NCBI RefSeq assembly: GCF_000685355.1
Contig: NZ_JHET01000013.1
Coordinates: 95,883-159,882, forward strand
Direction of reading: 5' to 3'
DNA: 64,000 nucleotides
From: Microbacterium sp. CH12i
Lineage (GTDB): Bacteria; Actinomycetota; Actinomycetes; Actinomycetales; Microbacteriaceae
A program made the position numbers and the translations under genes. Shown here piece after piece: positions 26,222-34,463 of this stretch. The first letter of the stretch is position 1. Every line of letters begins with the position of its first letter. A model generated the notes under the pieces. That model worked only from the letters and a program-made list of their open reading frames with translations. It made no database searches and was not told the origin of the DNA.

Positions 26222-26869
26222 TTGTCAGACAACGCACCCAAGGCACCGGTGGGCTGGTATCCCGATCTGACGGGAAAGCAACGCTACTGGGACGGCGAAG
26301 ATTGGTTGGACATCGAGGCCCCTGAAACGGCGTCTCGACTCGCTGGCGACGGAACCCGGGACAAGCCACGTTCGCGGTCATCAAGACGTCGGCTCAGGAC
26401 GTGGTCCGCGATCGTCGTCGGCGTCCTGGTTCTCGCGGGAGGCGGTGTCGCCTTCGCGATCAAGCTTCAGAACGATCAGGTCGCGGCGGAGAAGGTGGCC
26501 GTCGCTCAGGAAACAGAAGAGGCAGAAGCCGCCGAGCAGGCTCGGGCCGAGGCGGAAGAGGAGCGACAGGCCGCAGCCGATCAGCGCGAGCGCGATGGCC
26601 GTGAGGTCGCCTTTGACGGCGTCGAGGTTTCGATCAAGACGATGGCAAAGGGCCATGTCGAAGAGGGCATCATCGACGGACCGATTATCGAGGTCTCCTG
26701 CGATCCGCTTGGCGGCGGCTCGACGGACGATCTGGCCCAGAAGACGACCGTCTTCCAGTGCTTCGTCGCAAACGTGGACAACGGCGACGGCACTATGTCC
26801 GGTTACTACTACAACGCCACGATGAACTGGGATTCCGGCCAGTACACGTACGGATTCGGGCAGCCTTAA
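26222..26869 (+). CDS. DUF2510-domain single-pass membrane protein
   Basis: The 215-residue protein starts with a DUF2510 motif (PVGWYPDLTGKQRYWDGEDWLD, residues ~8-30), typical of actinobacterial envelope proteins. A membrane helix follows (WSAIVVGVLVLAGGGVAFAI, ~63-82), then a Glu/Ala-rich coiled coil (~88-125) and an extracellular domain with two cysteines (SCDPLGG and VFQCFV) that could form a disulfide. The TTG start at 26222 is chosen because AAGGAG lies seven bases upstream; the longer ATG frame from 26147 would run through the hairpin. A strong terminator follows at 27018. Function unknown. Confidence 0.75.
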   Translation: MSDNAPKAPVGWYPDLTGKQRYWDGEDWLDIEAPETASRLAGDGTRDKPRSRSSRRRLRTWSAIVVGVLVLAGGGVAFAIKLQNDQVAAEKVAVAQETEEAEAAEQARAEAEEERQAAADQRERDGREVAFDGVEVSIKTMAKGHVEEGIIDGPIIEVSCDPLGGGSTDDLAQKTTVFQCFVANVDNGDGTMSGYYYNATMNWDSGQYTYGFGQP

Positions 26870-27017
26870 GGCGAGCCGTCAGCGCCTGACGCACCTCGGT
26901 GGACCAGGCGATGACGACCAGCGCACCGCGAGAGTGACGCGCCGGAACACAAGGACCGGCGGACGACCCTGGGGAGTTCGTTCGCCCCGAATGAGAGACT
27001 GGGGACCTCATTCGAAC

Positions 27018-27049
27018 GGGCGGGGCACAGGAGTGCCCCGCCCTTTTTT
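27018..27049 (+). terminator. Rho-independent terminator
   Basis: GGGCGGGGCAC (27018-27028), a four-base AGGA loop, GTGCCCCGCCC (27033-27043) and six T residues form a textbook intrinsic terminator about 150 bp after the DUF2510 gene. Confidence 0.9.
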
Positions 27050-27094
27050 CTGTCAGTAAGCACGAAACCATCCCGCATCGACGTCGGCACGGAG

Positions 27095-27458
27095 TATGTG
27101 TCAAACTGTCGATCTCCGCCACAGTCTCGGGGTCCCCACTGCCAAGAGAATCGCGCAGTGCTATCAGCAGCAAGAAGAGCGAAGTCAGTCGCTGTTGTCC
27201 GTCGACGAGGGTGATTTCGGCCTCGCCAGTTCCGAGGATCGATCCGATGAAGTGCGACTCGTGCTCGTCAGCATTCGCGACAACACGGATGTCATTCAGC
27301 AGCGTGCGGCAGGCATCCGCGCCCCAGCGGTAGGCGCGTTGGAACACAGGGACACTGATCTCGGGCGCGCTTCTGAGCCAATCGAGGGTGCGCCAGCCTT
27401 GGGCGGAGACGTTCGGATTAGGCAAGGTGTGCTCCTCTGATCGCGCGGGATCGCACAT
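27095..27458 (-). pseudogene. N-terminal fragment of a DUF262 (GmrSD-like) type IV restriction protein
   Basis: The fragment of ~120 residues has the ParB-like DUF262 start: PVFQRAYRWGADACRTLLNDI, SHFIGSILGTGEAEITLVDGQQRLTSLFLLLIALRD. The YRW and DGQQR-L motifs are the nucleotide-binding core of GmrS-type proteins. After SLTH near 27097 the frame turns into unrelated sequence running antisense through the terminator. Full proteins exceed 500 residues, so this is a 3'-truncated remnant with no nuclease (DUF1524) half. Confidence 0.8.
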
Positions 27459-27507
27459 TCATAATGGCCTATCCACCGCGGAAGCGCCCGCGGTGCACGG
27501 CCTCCGC

Positions 27508-27735
27508 TTAATCGACGGCATCGTCGCCATGCAAGAACGAGACAACAGTCTCGTCAGTTTTCGCATTCAATCGTTCCGTCGTAGCGCGATGAGTTCGTTC
27601 ACGATACTCGAGCGTGTCAGCGAGCTTCACCCGCCGATGCTGGTCGGCTGGTGAAGGAGGTCTCACGCTTCTCCAGAAGCCAAATGAAGGCCAGACAGTT
27701 GATGCCGAGCATCTCAGCCGACGCCTGAGTGCTGA
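27508..27735 (-). pseudogene. Broken excisionase-type HTH antitoxin
   Basis: Two adjoining frames reconstruct a degraded actinobacterial HTH antitoxin: SAEMLGINCLAFIWLLEKRETSF in one frame and, after a one-base shift near 27655, HRRVKLADTLEYRERTHRATTERL in the other. Intact homologues read SAELLGVSRPTLVKLLE and HRRVRLADVLAYRER. The recognition helix has diverged and the gene begins within a GAGTGCT repeat tract. No partner PIN-toxin gene remains beside it. Confidence 0.6.
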
Positions 27736-27754
27736 GTGCTGAGTGCTGAGTGCT
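27727..27754. repeat. Heptanucleotide tandem repeat (GAGTGCT)4
   Basis: Four exact contiguous copies of GAGTGCT occur at the 5' end of the broken antitoxin. A variable-length repeat at this place could have broken the gene. Confidence 0.9.
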
Positions 27755-27829
27755 GTGCGCTGTGGCATATGGCAGGGGGTCGCGGCTCACCTCGTCAGCA
27801 AGGTCTCGGCGCTCACATATGGCAGTGTC

Positions 27830-28035
27830 CATCCGGCGTTCGAGCCCATCGGCGAGGTCGAAGACCTCACTAATCGCGTGACGGCGATCATCGAAGAGCG
27901 TAAGCGAGCTGCAGAATTGCAGAAGTCTGCTTCCCAGCACGCACGAGAACTTGCCCGCAATCTGGCCGCGGCTGACGTTCTGGTGCGCGACATCGACGCT
28001 ATCCTCCGCGTCTCACATCAGCGAGCGCACCAGCC
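27830..28035 (+). pseudogene. Remnant of a small HTH (antitoxin-like) protein
   Basis: The frame encodes a helical stretch (VEDLTNRVTAIIEERKRAAELQ, then ADVLVRDIDAILRVSHQRAHQ). The last part resembles the sigma-like HTH ending GVSHQRAHQL seen at the C-terminus of actinobacterial HicB-like or XRE-like antitoxins. After HQ the expected terminus is lost and the frame continues as unrelated sequence to the VapB gene. No start signal is evident. Confidence 0.4.
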
Positions 28036-28222
28036 TGTGTCGGCGCGGATGGCCGTTCGCAACACTCGGCAACCGCCTGGAGGACGGGCTCAAGTACGCA
28101 GCCTCGTCCGCGAGAGTCTCGACCTTGTCCTCATCGAGCAGAATGTCGGACGCTCCAGCGACGCTGTCGGAAGAAAGAAACGGCACCTACTACTTCTACT
28201 AGTTCAGGGGTACTCTGGAGGT

Positions 28223-28486
28223 ATGGCCAACGTGACAAAGACGGAACTGAACCAGCAGACCGCGCGGGTGCTGGCGCGCGTCGCCGCGGGTGAACGGCTC
28301 ACGGTCACTGATCGCGGACGACCGATCGCCGAGCTGTCGCCACCCGAGAAGGACGCCTGGTCGGAGCTCGTCGCAAGCGGCCAAGTCACGCTCCCGACGA
28401 AGACGGGAGCGCTCAAGGCACCCGCAGTCAAAGCCGCCAAATCTACCCGGGAGATCCTCGACGACCTGCGTGCGGACCGCCTGTGA
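28223..28486 (+). CDS. vapB: VapB-type antitoxin (Phd/YefM-like)
   Basis: The 87-residue protein has the Phd/YefM DNA-binding N-terminus VTKTELNQQTARVLARVAAGERLTVTDRGRPIAEL, followed by a basic, flexible C-terminal tail (STREILDDLRADRL) that would wrap the toxin. The stop overlaps the toxin start as GTGA. GGAGG lies four bases upstream of the ATG at 28223. It should neutralise VapC and repress the operon. Confidence 0.88.
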   Translation: MANVTKTELNQQTARVLARVAAGERLTVTDRGRPIAELSPPEKDAWSELVASGQVTLPTKTGALKAPAVKAAKSTREILDDLRADRL

Positions 28487-28860
28487 TCTACCTCGACACT
28501 TCCGCCGCCGCGAAAGCGCTCATCGATGAAGACGGTAGCGATCCCGTGCGTCGATTGTTCGCAGACGGCACAGCGTTCATATCCTCAAAGCTCCTCGCCG
28601 TAGAACTTCATGCGGTCGCAGACCGTCGCATGATCAGCGCAGACGCCGCGCAAGAACTACTCGACCGGGTGGCGCTCGTGGCGCTCAACGACGGCATCCT
28701 CGACGAAGCGGTCAGCATGCACAGCGGCCTGCGCACCCTCGATGCACTGCACCTGGCAACGGCCGTACGACTCAAGGACGTAGTCACCGGCATCCTCACG
28801 TTCGACACAGAGCTGGCGGATGCAGCGGCACGGCAAGACATCCGCGCGGTAGTCGCCTAG
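28483..28860 (+). CDS. vapC: VapC-type PIN-domain ribonuclease toxin
   Basis: The 125-residue PIN-domain protein starts with a GTG (MIYLDTSAAAKAL) and shows the acidic catalytic residues expected: the first Asp in YLDTSA, Glu in AVELHAVADRR, Asp in TLDALHLATA and Asp in LTFDTEL. VapC toxins cleave tRNA or rRNA in a magnesium-dependent way. With the overlapping vapB it forms a complete type II toxin-antitoxin module, the only apparently intact stability element in a region of broken ones. Confidence 0.9.
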   Translation: MIYLDTSAAAKALIDEDGSDPVRRLFADGTAFISSKLLAVELHAVADRRMISADAAQELLDRVALVALNDGILDEAVSMHSGLRTLDALHLATAVRLKDVVTGILTFDTELADAAARQDIRAVVA

Positions 28861-28888
28861 CGCGATATCCGCACTCGCCGAATGCTCA

Positions 28889-28931
28889 CTACTCCTGTTT
28901 GCTGAACATTCCGCGACACACCAGGAACAGA
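28889..28931 (-). pseudogene. C-terminal scrap of the 58-residue membrane protein family
   Basis: Read leftward, the last codons encode LFLVCRGMFSKQE followed by TAG, nearly identical to the C-terminus (LVLRGVFSKQE) of the intact 58-residue protein at 37790-37966. The rest of the gene is absent. It lies directly after vapC. Confidence 0.65.
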
Positions 28932-29052
28932 CCGGCGCTCGCAGCATCCGCCACATCGCGCAACCCGGTGACTCCCGCCCAGACCTCAGCTTTCTCCCAC
29001 GGCGCTTCGCCGGCCAGACGACGAGCCCGATCATCATGCATGTATACCTACC

Positions 29053-29080
29053 TTGACACTAGCTATTAGCTATCTATAGA
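29053..29080 (+). promoter_or_regulatory. Consensus-like promoter with TAGCTA repeat spacer
   Basis: TTGACA (29053-29058), a 16-bp spacer and TATAGA (29075-29080) form an unusually good sigma-70-like promoter for this genome. The spacer contains TAGCTA-T-TAGCTA (29060-29072), a palindromic element that could be an operator. It drives the two unknown genes at 29114 and 29580. Confidence 0.6.
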
Positions 29081-29113
29081 ATGAGGTTTACTAGACTTCC
29101 CCGACAGGAGAAC

Positions 29114-29575
29114 ATGACAATGGAAACAACTGACATCACCGTCCCTGTGCCGACCCAGCAGGTTGCGAACTTCTACCGATGGTTTGCCGAATGGACGGAA
29201 CAAAATGGTCACTTTCCTGCTGAGGCCGCGGCTCTGAACACGAACGCCGCAACGCTGTCCGAGCAGGATCAGAAAGCTGCAGTCCGCTGGTGGCAATCAC
29301 TTGGCCTTCGCGAGCGGGAGATCTTCGGCCTGTGGATCGACGCTGCCCCTAACGTGCTTTCCGCCGACGAGATCGTGAATCGAATGTCACTCAAGGGACC
29401 ACGCGACATCCCTGGAATTCTTTCGTGGCCGACCCGCAAGGGCAAAAAGGTTGGGTTTAGAGTCCGATGGAGCTTCCGTCGTGATCCGCTCACCGACGAA
29501 GCGCTCTACGGCATCGAGGATGGCCCCTACGCGACGCTCCTCGGTCGCGCACGCGCGTTCGTTGAAGGGGAATGA
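29114..29575 (+). CDS. Uncharacterised protein A of a two-gene operon (possibly DUF6416-like)
   Basis: The 153-residue soluble protein starts METTDITVPVPTQQVANFYRWFAEW. A winged-helix-like stretch (residues ~55-115: VRWWQSLGLREREIFGLWID then VLSADEIVNRMSLKGPRDIPGILSWPTRKGKKVG) looks like an HTH with a basic wing. The opening resembles proteins labelled DUF6416, from memory and unverified. CAGGAG lies four bases upstream of the ATG at 29114. It is followed four bases later by gene B, so the two probably act together. Codon use and lower GC stand out slightly from the flanks. Confidence 0.6.
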   Translation: MTMETTDITVPVPTQQVANFYRWFAEWTEQNGHFPAEAAALNTNAATLSEQDQKAAVRWWQSLGLREREIFGLWIDAAPNVLSADEIVNRMSLKGPRDIPGILSWPTRKGKKVGFRVRWSFRRDPLTDEALYGIEDGPYATLLGRARAFVEGE

Positions 29576-29579
29576 CATC

Positions 29580-30110
29580 GTGATTGAGTTTATGGACCCG
29601 GAAGATCTGCGCAAGCCCGCGGTTCCCGGACACCAGGATCTGCGCGCATGGCGATTCCGCGACAAGTGGTGGAATGACGATACGTCCACGGTTCTGTGCT
29701 GGACCGGACTGAGGGGAGCGGTGTTCCACGAGCAGCACTGCACAACCACTCCTAAGGAGGAGCCAACAGCGAAACTCCGCATGGACCGAGTCCGCGCGGT
29801 CTTCGAAACCGAGCATCCGCTTGGCACATTTAGATGGTTCGGATTCTGCGGGAATTGCCTGACCCAGCGCATCGCGAACTTCGGTTGGCAGCCTTCCGAG
29901 CGCGATAAGGCCCAGCTCGATACGCTGAAAACTGTCCTCAACGACATCCGTATCCTCGGTGAGCAACCGATCTCGCGAAAAGAACTGACTGTTCGGATGA
30001 AACGCTACAACAGCGGCGCTCCGTCGCCACGCGAACTCAACCGTTTGCTGGACTATTACAGACAGAACCGAGGCGATGAAGAGTCCGATCTCACTTTGTT
30101 TCTGCTGTAA
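29580..30110 (+). CDS. Uncharacterised protein B of a two-gene operon
   Basis: The 176-residue soluble protein begins at a GTG (29580) with AAGGGGA eight bases upstream. It has three cysteines that could bind metal (STVLCWTGL, HEQHC and FGFCGNCLTQR, the last a CxxC) and a C-terminal helical part with ILGEQPISRKELTVRMKRYN and ELNRLLDYYRQNRG resembling a small winged helix. No family is recognised. Its coupling with gene A, the strong promoter and the location between vapBC and gene remnants suggest an acquired accessory module. Confidence 0.6.
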   Translation: MIEFMDPEDLRKPAVPGHQDLRAWRFRDKWWNDDTSTVLCWTGLRGAVFHEQHCTTTPKEEPTAKLRMDRVRAVFETEHPLGTFRWFGFCGNCLTQRIANFGWQPSERDKAQLDTLKTVLNDIRILGEQPISRKELTVRMKRYNSGAPSPRELNRLLDYYRQNRGDEESDLTLFLL

Positions 30111-30470
30111 GAGCACCGTCTTGGTCACTCCTTATGTATAGAGCCCAGCCATACTGAAGTCACGTCCCGGTAGACGGTGTGACAACCTCGTCACGTTTCG
30201 GGAACAGCACACGGCCGCCGCTATGCCAGTGGCATAGGCGGTGGCGCATCCTTGCTACGCAAGATTGGCAACTCATACGTCCTGAGAAGCGGCTCCGGCA
30301 GGCCGGAGATCATTCCCGAGTGGCGATGGAGGAACGAGACCTCGTACGGTAGCGACTCATCGACTACGGCCCGACACATCGGGTCAAGGAGACGGACGTC
30401 TACAGCTAGCCAATCGGCTTCAGCCGGTAGCTCCCCCTCACACTCGACGCTCTCTCCCACCGCGCTTCGC
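30111..30470. other. Non-coding stretch with a short hairpin
   Basis: No convincing gene is visible. CTATGCC-AGT-GGCATAG (30221-30237) with partially pairing GC flanks forms a hairpin that might terminate the 29114 operon. A minus-strand open frame (30616 to 30221) contains DVRLLDPMCRAVVDESLPYE but I recognise no family in it. Confidence 0.4.
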
Positions 30471-30474
30471 CGTG

Positions 30475-30809
30475 CCGAGGTCAGCACCGACGCACTCATC
30501 GCCATTCCCGATGACGTGAGGTTCGCCCAGGCCGCCGCAGCGACCGACGCAGGCATGACCTCGGTCGGCGCGCTCTCCACCGCCGGCGTCGAAGCAGGCA
30601 TGAAGGTCGGCATCATCGGCTTCGGCAGACTCGGCCAGATCGGCGCACGCGTCGCGCATCTGCGCGTTGCCCAGGTCTAGGTCGCCGAGATCAACGAAGC
30701 AGTCTGGGACAACGCCCGCGAGGCAGGAGCGGTCGAGGTCGCGAAGTCGATCACAGAGCTCACCGACGGCACCGTGGTCGGACGCCTGGTCGCGCCGGTC
30801 GCCGACTAA
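30475..30809 (+). pseudogene. Zinc-type alcohol dehydrogenase fragment with internal stop
   Basis: The frame encodes part of an MDR alcohol dehydrogenase: ALIAIPDDVRFAQAAAATDAGMTSVGAL, then the Rossmann motif VGIIGFGRLGQIGARVAHL, a TAG stop near 30678, and continuing homology VAEINEAVWDNAREAGAVEVAKS. The catalytic zinc-binding N-terminal domain and most of the C-terminus are missing. It is a remnant. Confidence 0.7.
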
Positions 30810-30855
30810 CTCTCACGCTCCCTCGCTCCACCGGGCCCGGGGAGCCAAGCTGGCG

Positions 30856-31032
30856 TCACTCCGACCGACTGAACACCCCACACAGCACCAGAAACACCAC
30901 GAGCGTGACGACGGCGACAAGGAGCAGCTTCACGACGAACCACAGCACGCTGAACAGCACACTGACCAGGGTCCACGCGATGATCACGGCGAGGACGACG
31001 CCGACGATGGTCCACAGAGTGCTCTTGTTCAT
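30856..31032 (-). CDS. 58-residue hydrophobic membrane protein, copy 1
   Basis: Read leftward from an ATG at 31032 it gives a 58-residue protein starting MNKSTLWTIVGVVLAVIIAW and ending LCGVFSRSE. Two hydrophobic helices (about residues 7-24 and 29-52) are joined by a short SVLWFVVKL turn. The copy at 37790-37966 has the same length and matching motifs (MNKSSVWTIVG, SVLWFIVKL, LRGVFSKQE), and conservation of length and frame argues that both are real genes. Function unknown; no domain recognised. Confidence 0.7.
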   Translation of the reverse strand: MNKSTLWTIVGVVLAVIIAWTLVSVLFSVLWFVVKLLLVAVVTLVVFLVLCGVFSRSE

Positions 31033-31127
31033 GACTCCGGGTTAGGGCGAAGCAGGCGCTGCCGTCACTGACCGGCCGCCAGCAGGTGGCGGCCGGTCAC
31101 CGAACTTTTCGAAGTTTCCGGCTGCCG

Positions 31128-33663
31128 TCAGCGGCGACGCAGGCGCGTGCGCACCGCGAGCAGCAGCGCCCCGACCGCGAGCAATGCGATCGCGCCGCCC
31201 AGGACGATCGGATCCACCGACCCACCCGTCACGGCGAGCCCCGGGCCTTCGCCCGTAGCAACACCCTCAACCGACAGTGCCGCGCTGGCCGTGAGCTGGC
31301 TCTGTTGTCCAGTGACTACGACCTCGTGCTGACCGCCATCCGTCTCTACCGGGATCGTCACTGTCGCGCGCACTGTGCCATCGGTCGACGCTGTCGCACT
31401 GCCGAGCTCGACCGGAGTCGAGTGCAGCTGGATCTTCACCGTCTCACCCGGAGCGAAACCAGCGCCCGACAACGTGATGTCAGCGCCCGCGGTCACGGTG
31501 CTCTTGCTCGGGCTGACGCCGGCAACAACAGTGCCTTCGCACCGTAACCGTTGCCGATGCCGATGCGAACCCGGCCTTGTGCGCCGTGACCGTCACGCCG
31601 ATTGCATGCCCGACATCGAGGTAGTTCGGCGTGTAGTTCGCAAGGGTCGCGCCCTCGATCACCTCGCCGTCGCGGTTCCACAGGTAGCTGAACTCCACCG
31701 GCTCAGGGCTCCACGCACCAGGATCGACCGTCAGGACCGTCCCAGCGACAGCCGCGCCGGATACGCTGGGCTGGCCGGGAACGAACTGCTCCGGCTCAGC
31801 AGCATCGTTGACGAGGTGCACAGCTGAATCGCGGATCTCAATGACCGGGTCGTATCCGTCCGGAGCGCCGTTCACAGTGACCTTGGAGAACCCCTCCCCC
31901 GCCCCGAGACCTGCGAACGTCGCGATCACGGCATCATCGGCAGGAACAACGCCGTCGGCGATGGTGACTTCGAGAGCGCCGTCAAACGATCCCGCACCAG
32001 CAACCGCAAGCGCCGGGTTCACGTCGTCGATCGTGAGGGCGAGCGTTCCACCCGCCGCGAGTGTGAGATCTCCCGCAACCGTTACCGTGGCATCCGACGC
32101 ATCGATCAGCGCGCCGCCGACACGCGTGGCGACCGATCCTGCGCCGAGCGCCGTCGCAGAAGCGGCAACGAGCTGGCCTCCCGCAACCGTTGTTCCGCCG
32201 GAGTACGAGTTGTCTCCGGTCAGTGTGAGGACGCCGGTTCCGTCCTTCGTCAACGCCCCGACGCCATCGATGTCGTTGCGCCACGCATCCTGAGCGCTGA
32301 ATCCGCCCTGCGCGGCATCCATGCCAACCGTCACGTCCACATCGAACGCGCTGTATCCGTCGGCGGCAGCGTAAAGGTTGAGGCGTCCCCAACCCTCGGC
32401 GTCATCGAGGAGTGCGTATCCGGACTCCAATCCTGTCGACTGCAGAACCCATCGGCGCTGCTCGTCGGTGAGGTAAGGGAGCCGCGACGCCAACAATGCC
32501 TCAGCACCCTTCGGCACGACCACGGGGAGGGTGGTGTCACCGACGCGGGGCAGACCGTAGGTCAGTCGCTCGACATACAATTCCTCGTTGTCTGCTCGGT
32601 CGGCCCAGCGGTCGTCTCCGGATGCCGGAGTCGCCATGAGTGCGCGGCCGGCGTCGCGGGCATCCGACAGAAGCTGCTCGTTCTCGGGCTGGTTCAACGC
32701 GGCCGCAGCGACTGCGGTCGACATGATCCGACCACCGACGACGTCCATTGCCGAGTGCATGCCGGCGACGATGCGGCTGTTGCCGATCTCAGACGCGTTC
32801 GTGAGGATCTCCTGGTACCGCTCCGGCGCGGAGTACGCCAGCGCGTAGCTGGCGAGCCATCCGGCGTTGGTGTGGCCACTGGGGAATCCGCCATCGCTCA
32901 GCGCCTCGGTATCTGCCTTCTTGACCGGCAGAAGTTCCGGTAACACCGGGCCGTCGTCGCTCCAACGGAATGGACGCGCATAGGAGAAGTACGCCTTCGA
33001 AGGGTTCGTCGACGCGGATGACGCGCGGATCTTATCCACCAGCGCAACCATCGCACCGTACTCGGAGTCCTCGTCGGCCCAGCGTCCGTTCGCGTTTCCT
33101 CCGTCGTCGTAGCGAACCATGGTGGCATCAGCCGGTGCGTCGCTGGGGATGGTGGTTCCTGTGTTCGTGCCAGCGCGGAACTCCGCAGCCCACGGGCCCA
33201 GTCCGTTCACCGCCGAGTAGTTCTGGTTGCGGCGATCGATAACCCATGACTCGTTGCCCTGCTCGGCCGTCCGGCCCGCCGCTATGGTCGCTGACGTCGC
33301 GATGTTCGCGTCAAGCACCTCACGGTTGATGACGGTTCCGACGCTCTCGGGAAGGAACTTTCCGGCCTCGTCCCACTCCGGCATGAGCGGGACATCGGGC
33401 TACCAGTACTCGGTCATCGTCGAGAGAAGGCCGATGGCGGCGTTGGTCTCTGGGGACGAGTTCTCGGTCGCGTTCGACGCCCAGGCGTCAACGTAGTAGC
33501 GACCCCACGCGTCGGGCGCGGGGGCGATCGGGCTCGCGCTGGATGCTGCAGTAGCAGCCTCAGCAGCGGATGCAGCCGGGGCGGCAATGCCGACCAACGC
33601 CACAGCTGCGACGCACGCCGCGGTCGTTCGGGATGCACGTACAGCGAATGAAGTGGTCTTCAA
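31128..33663 (-). pseudogene. Cell-wall-anchored class A acid phosphatase, with amber stop and frameshift
   Basis: A TTG start at 33663 with GAGGAG upstream begins a signal peptide (TTAACVAAVALVGIAAPAASA). The PAP2/acid phosphatase triad follows: KAYFSYARPF, FPSGHTNAG and GNSRIVAGMHSAMDVVGGR. Then come an autotransporter-type beta-strand repeat (GTGVLTLTGDNSYSGGTT), an Ig-like repeat (AGTVLTVDPGAW), a second Ig-like domain and a sorting signal LAVTGG plus hydrophobic helix and RTRLRRR. An in-frame TAG at 33400-33402 (after TMTEYW) interrupts the start, probably a CAG-to-TAG change, and a frameshift lies near 31540. Intact, it would be a ~840-residue surface phosphatase. Confidence 0.75.
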
Positions 33664-33813
33664 CGAAAAACTCCTCGATACAGACAAAGGCGCCCGAACG
33701 TTACGGGCGCGACGCCGAGTCAATCGAGGTCAGGTGAACCGCAGGCAACCCCAGCCTGAACGCGGTGCGGCGACTGTGAACGCGCACCGCCCGACGGTCA
33801 AAAAGGTCGAAGA

Positions 33814-34379
33814 TCAGCGCGCGGAGATCCCCCGCATCAGCACGTCCACGACAGCATCCACCCGCGCCTCGTCCAACGGCCTGCCCAGCAGCGCCGCGTA
33901 TGACGACATCGCGATGAACTGGTCGGCGACAACCGCGACGTTGACGTCGCCTTTCACATCCCCAGCATCCTGCGCCACCTGAAGACGCGAGACGACCTGC
34001 TCGACGATCGGGCCAGCCAGGCGCTCGTTCAACCGCAGGCCGAGCGCCGCATCCGTCGCAGTCACCGCGATCAGCGCCCGCGCGACCTCGACGCTCGCGC
34101 CGTGCTCGGCCTGCGACGACATCGCCGAGAACCAGGCCCGCAGGTCCTCCGCCAGATCCTCTGATACCGGCAGCGGAGGCGAAGGAAGCGACCCCTCTAA
34201 CAGCGCCTCACCGAGATGGCGGCCTTCGACGACCACCAGCGGTAGATCGTCTGCTTCGAGACACCCGCCTCGGCCGCGAGGCCCTCGATCGTCACCGACT
34301 CGTAGCCATCCGACGTCACCGCAGCACGCATCGCCGCCATCACGGACTGGCGAGCTTTCTCACTGCGGAGACGAGGCAC
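33814..34379 (-). pseudogene. TetR-family regulator, frameshift after the HTH
   Basis: The first frame gives the HTH (VMAAMRAAVTSDGYESVTIEGLAAEAGVSKQTIYRWWSSKAAI) and stops at 34197. The rest (LGEALLEGSLPSPPLP, DAGDVKGDVNVAVVADQF) is in a second frame ending at 33814. One base is missing near 34206, and homologues read straight through AILGEALLEG. This is the TetR_C_16-like group. It is divergent from the SDR gene at 34464, which it may control. Confidence 0.8.
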
Positions 34380-34463
34380 GTTTCCAGCCTATTCGGCGTA
34401 GACTTCAAATAACGAGACGCACCGTTGCGAAACATGCACACGGCGGACGAAAGGGAGAACGAC

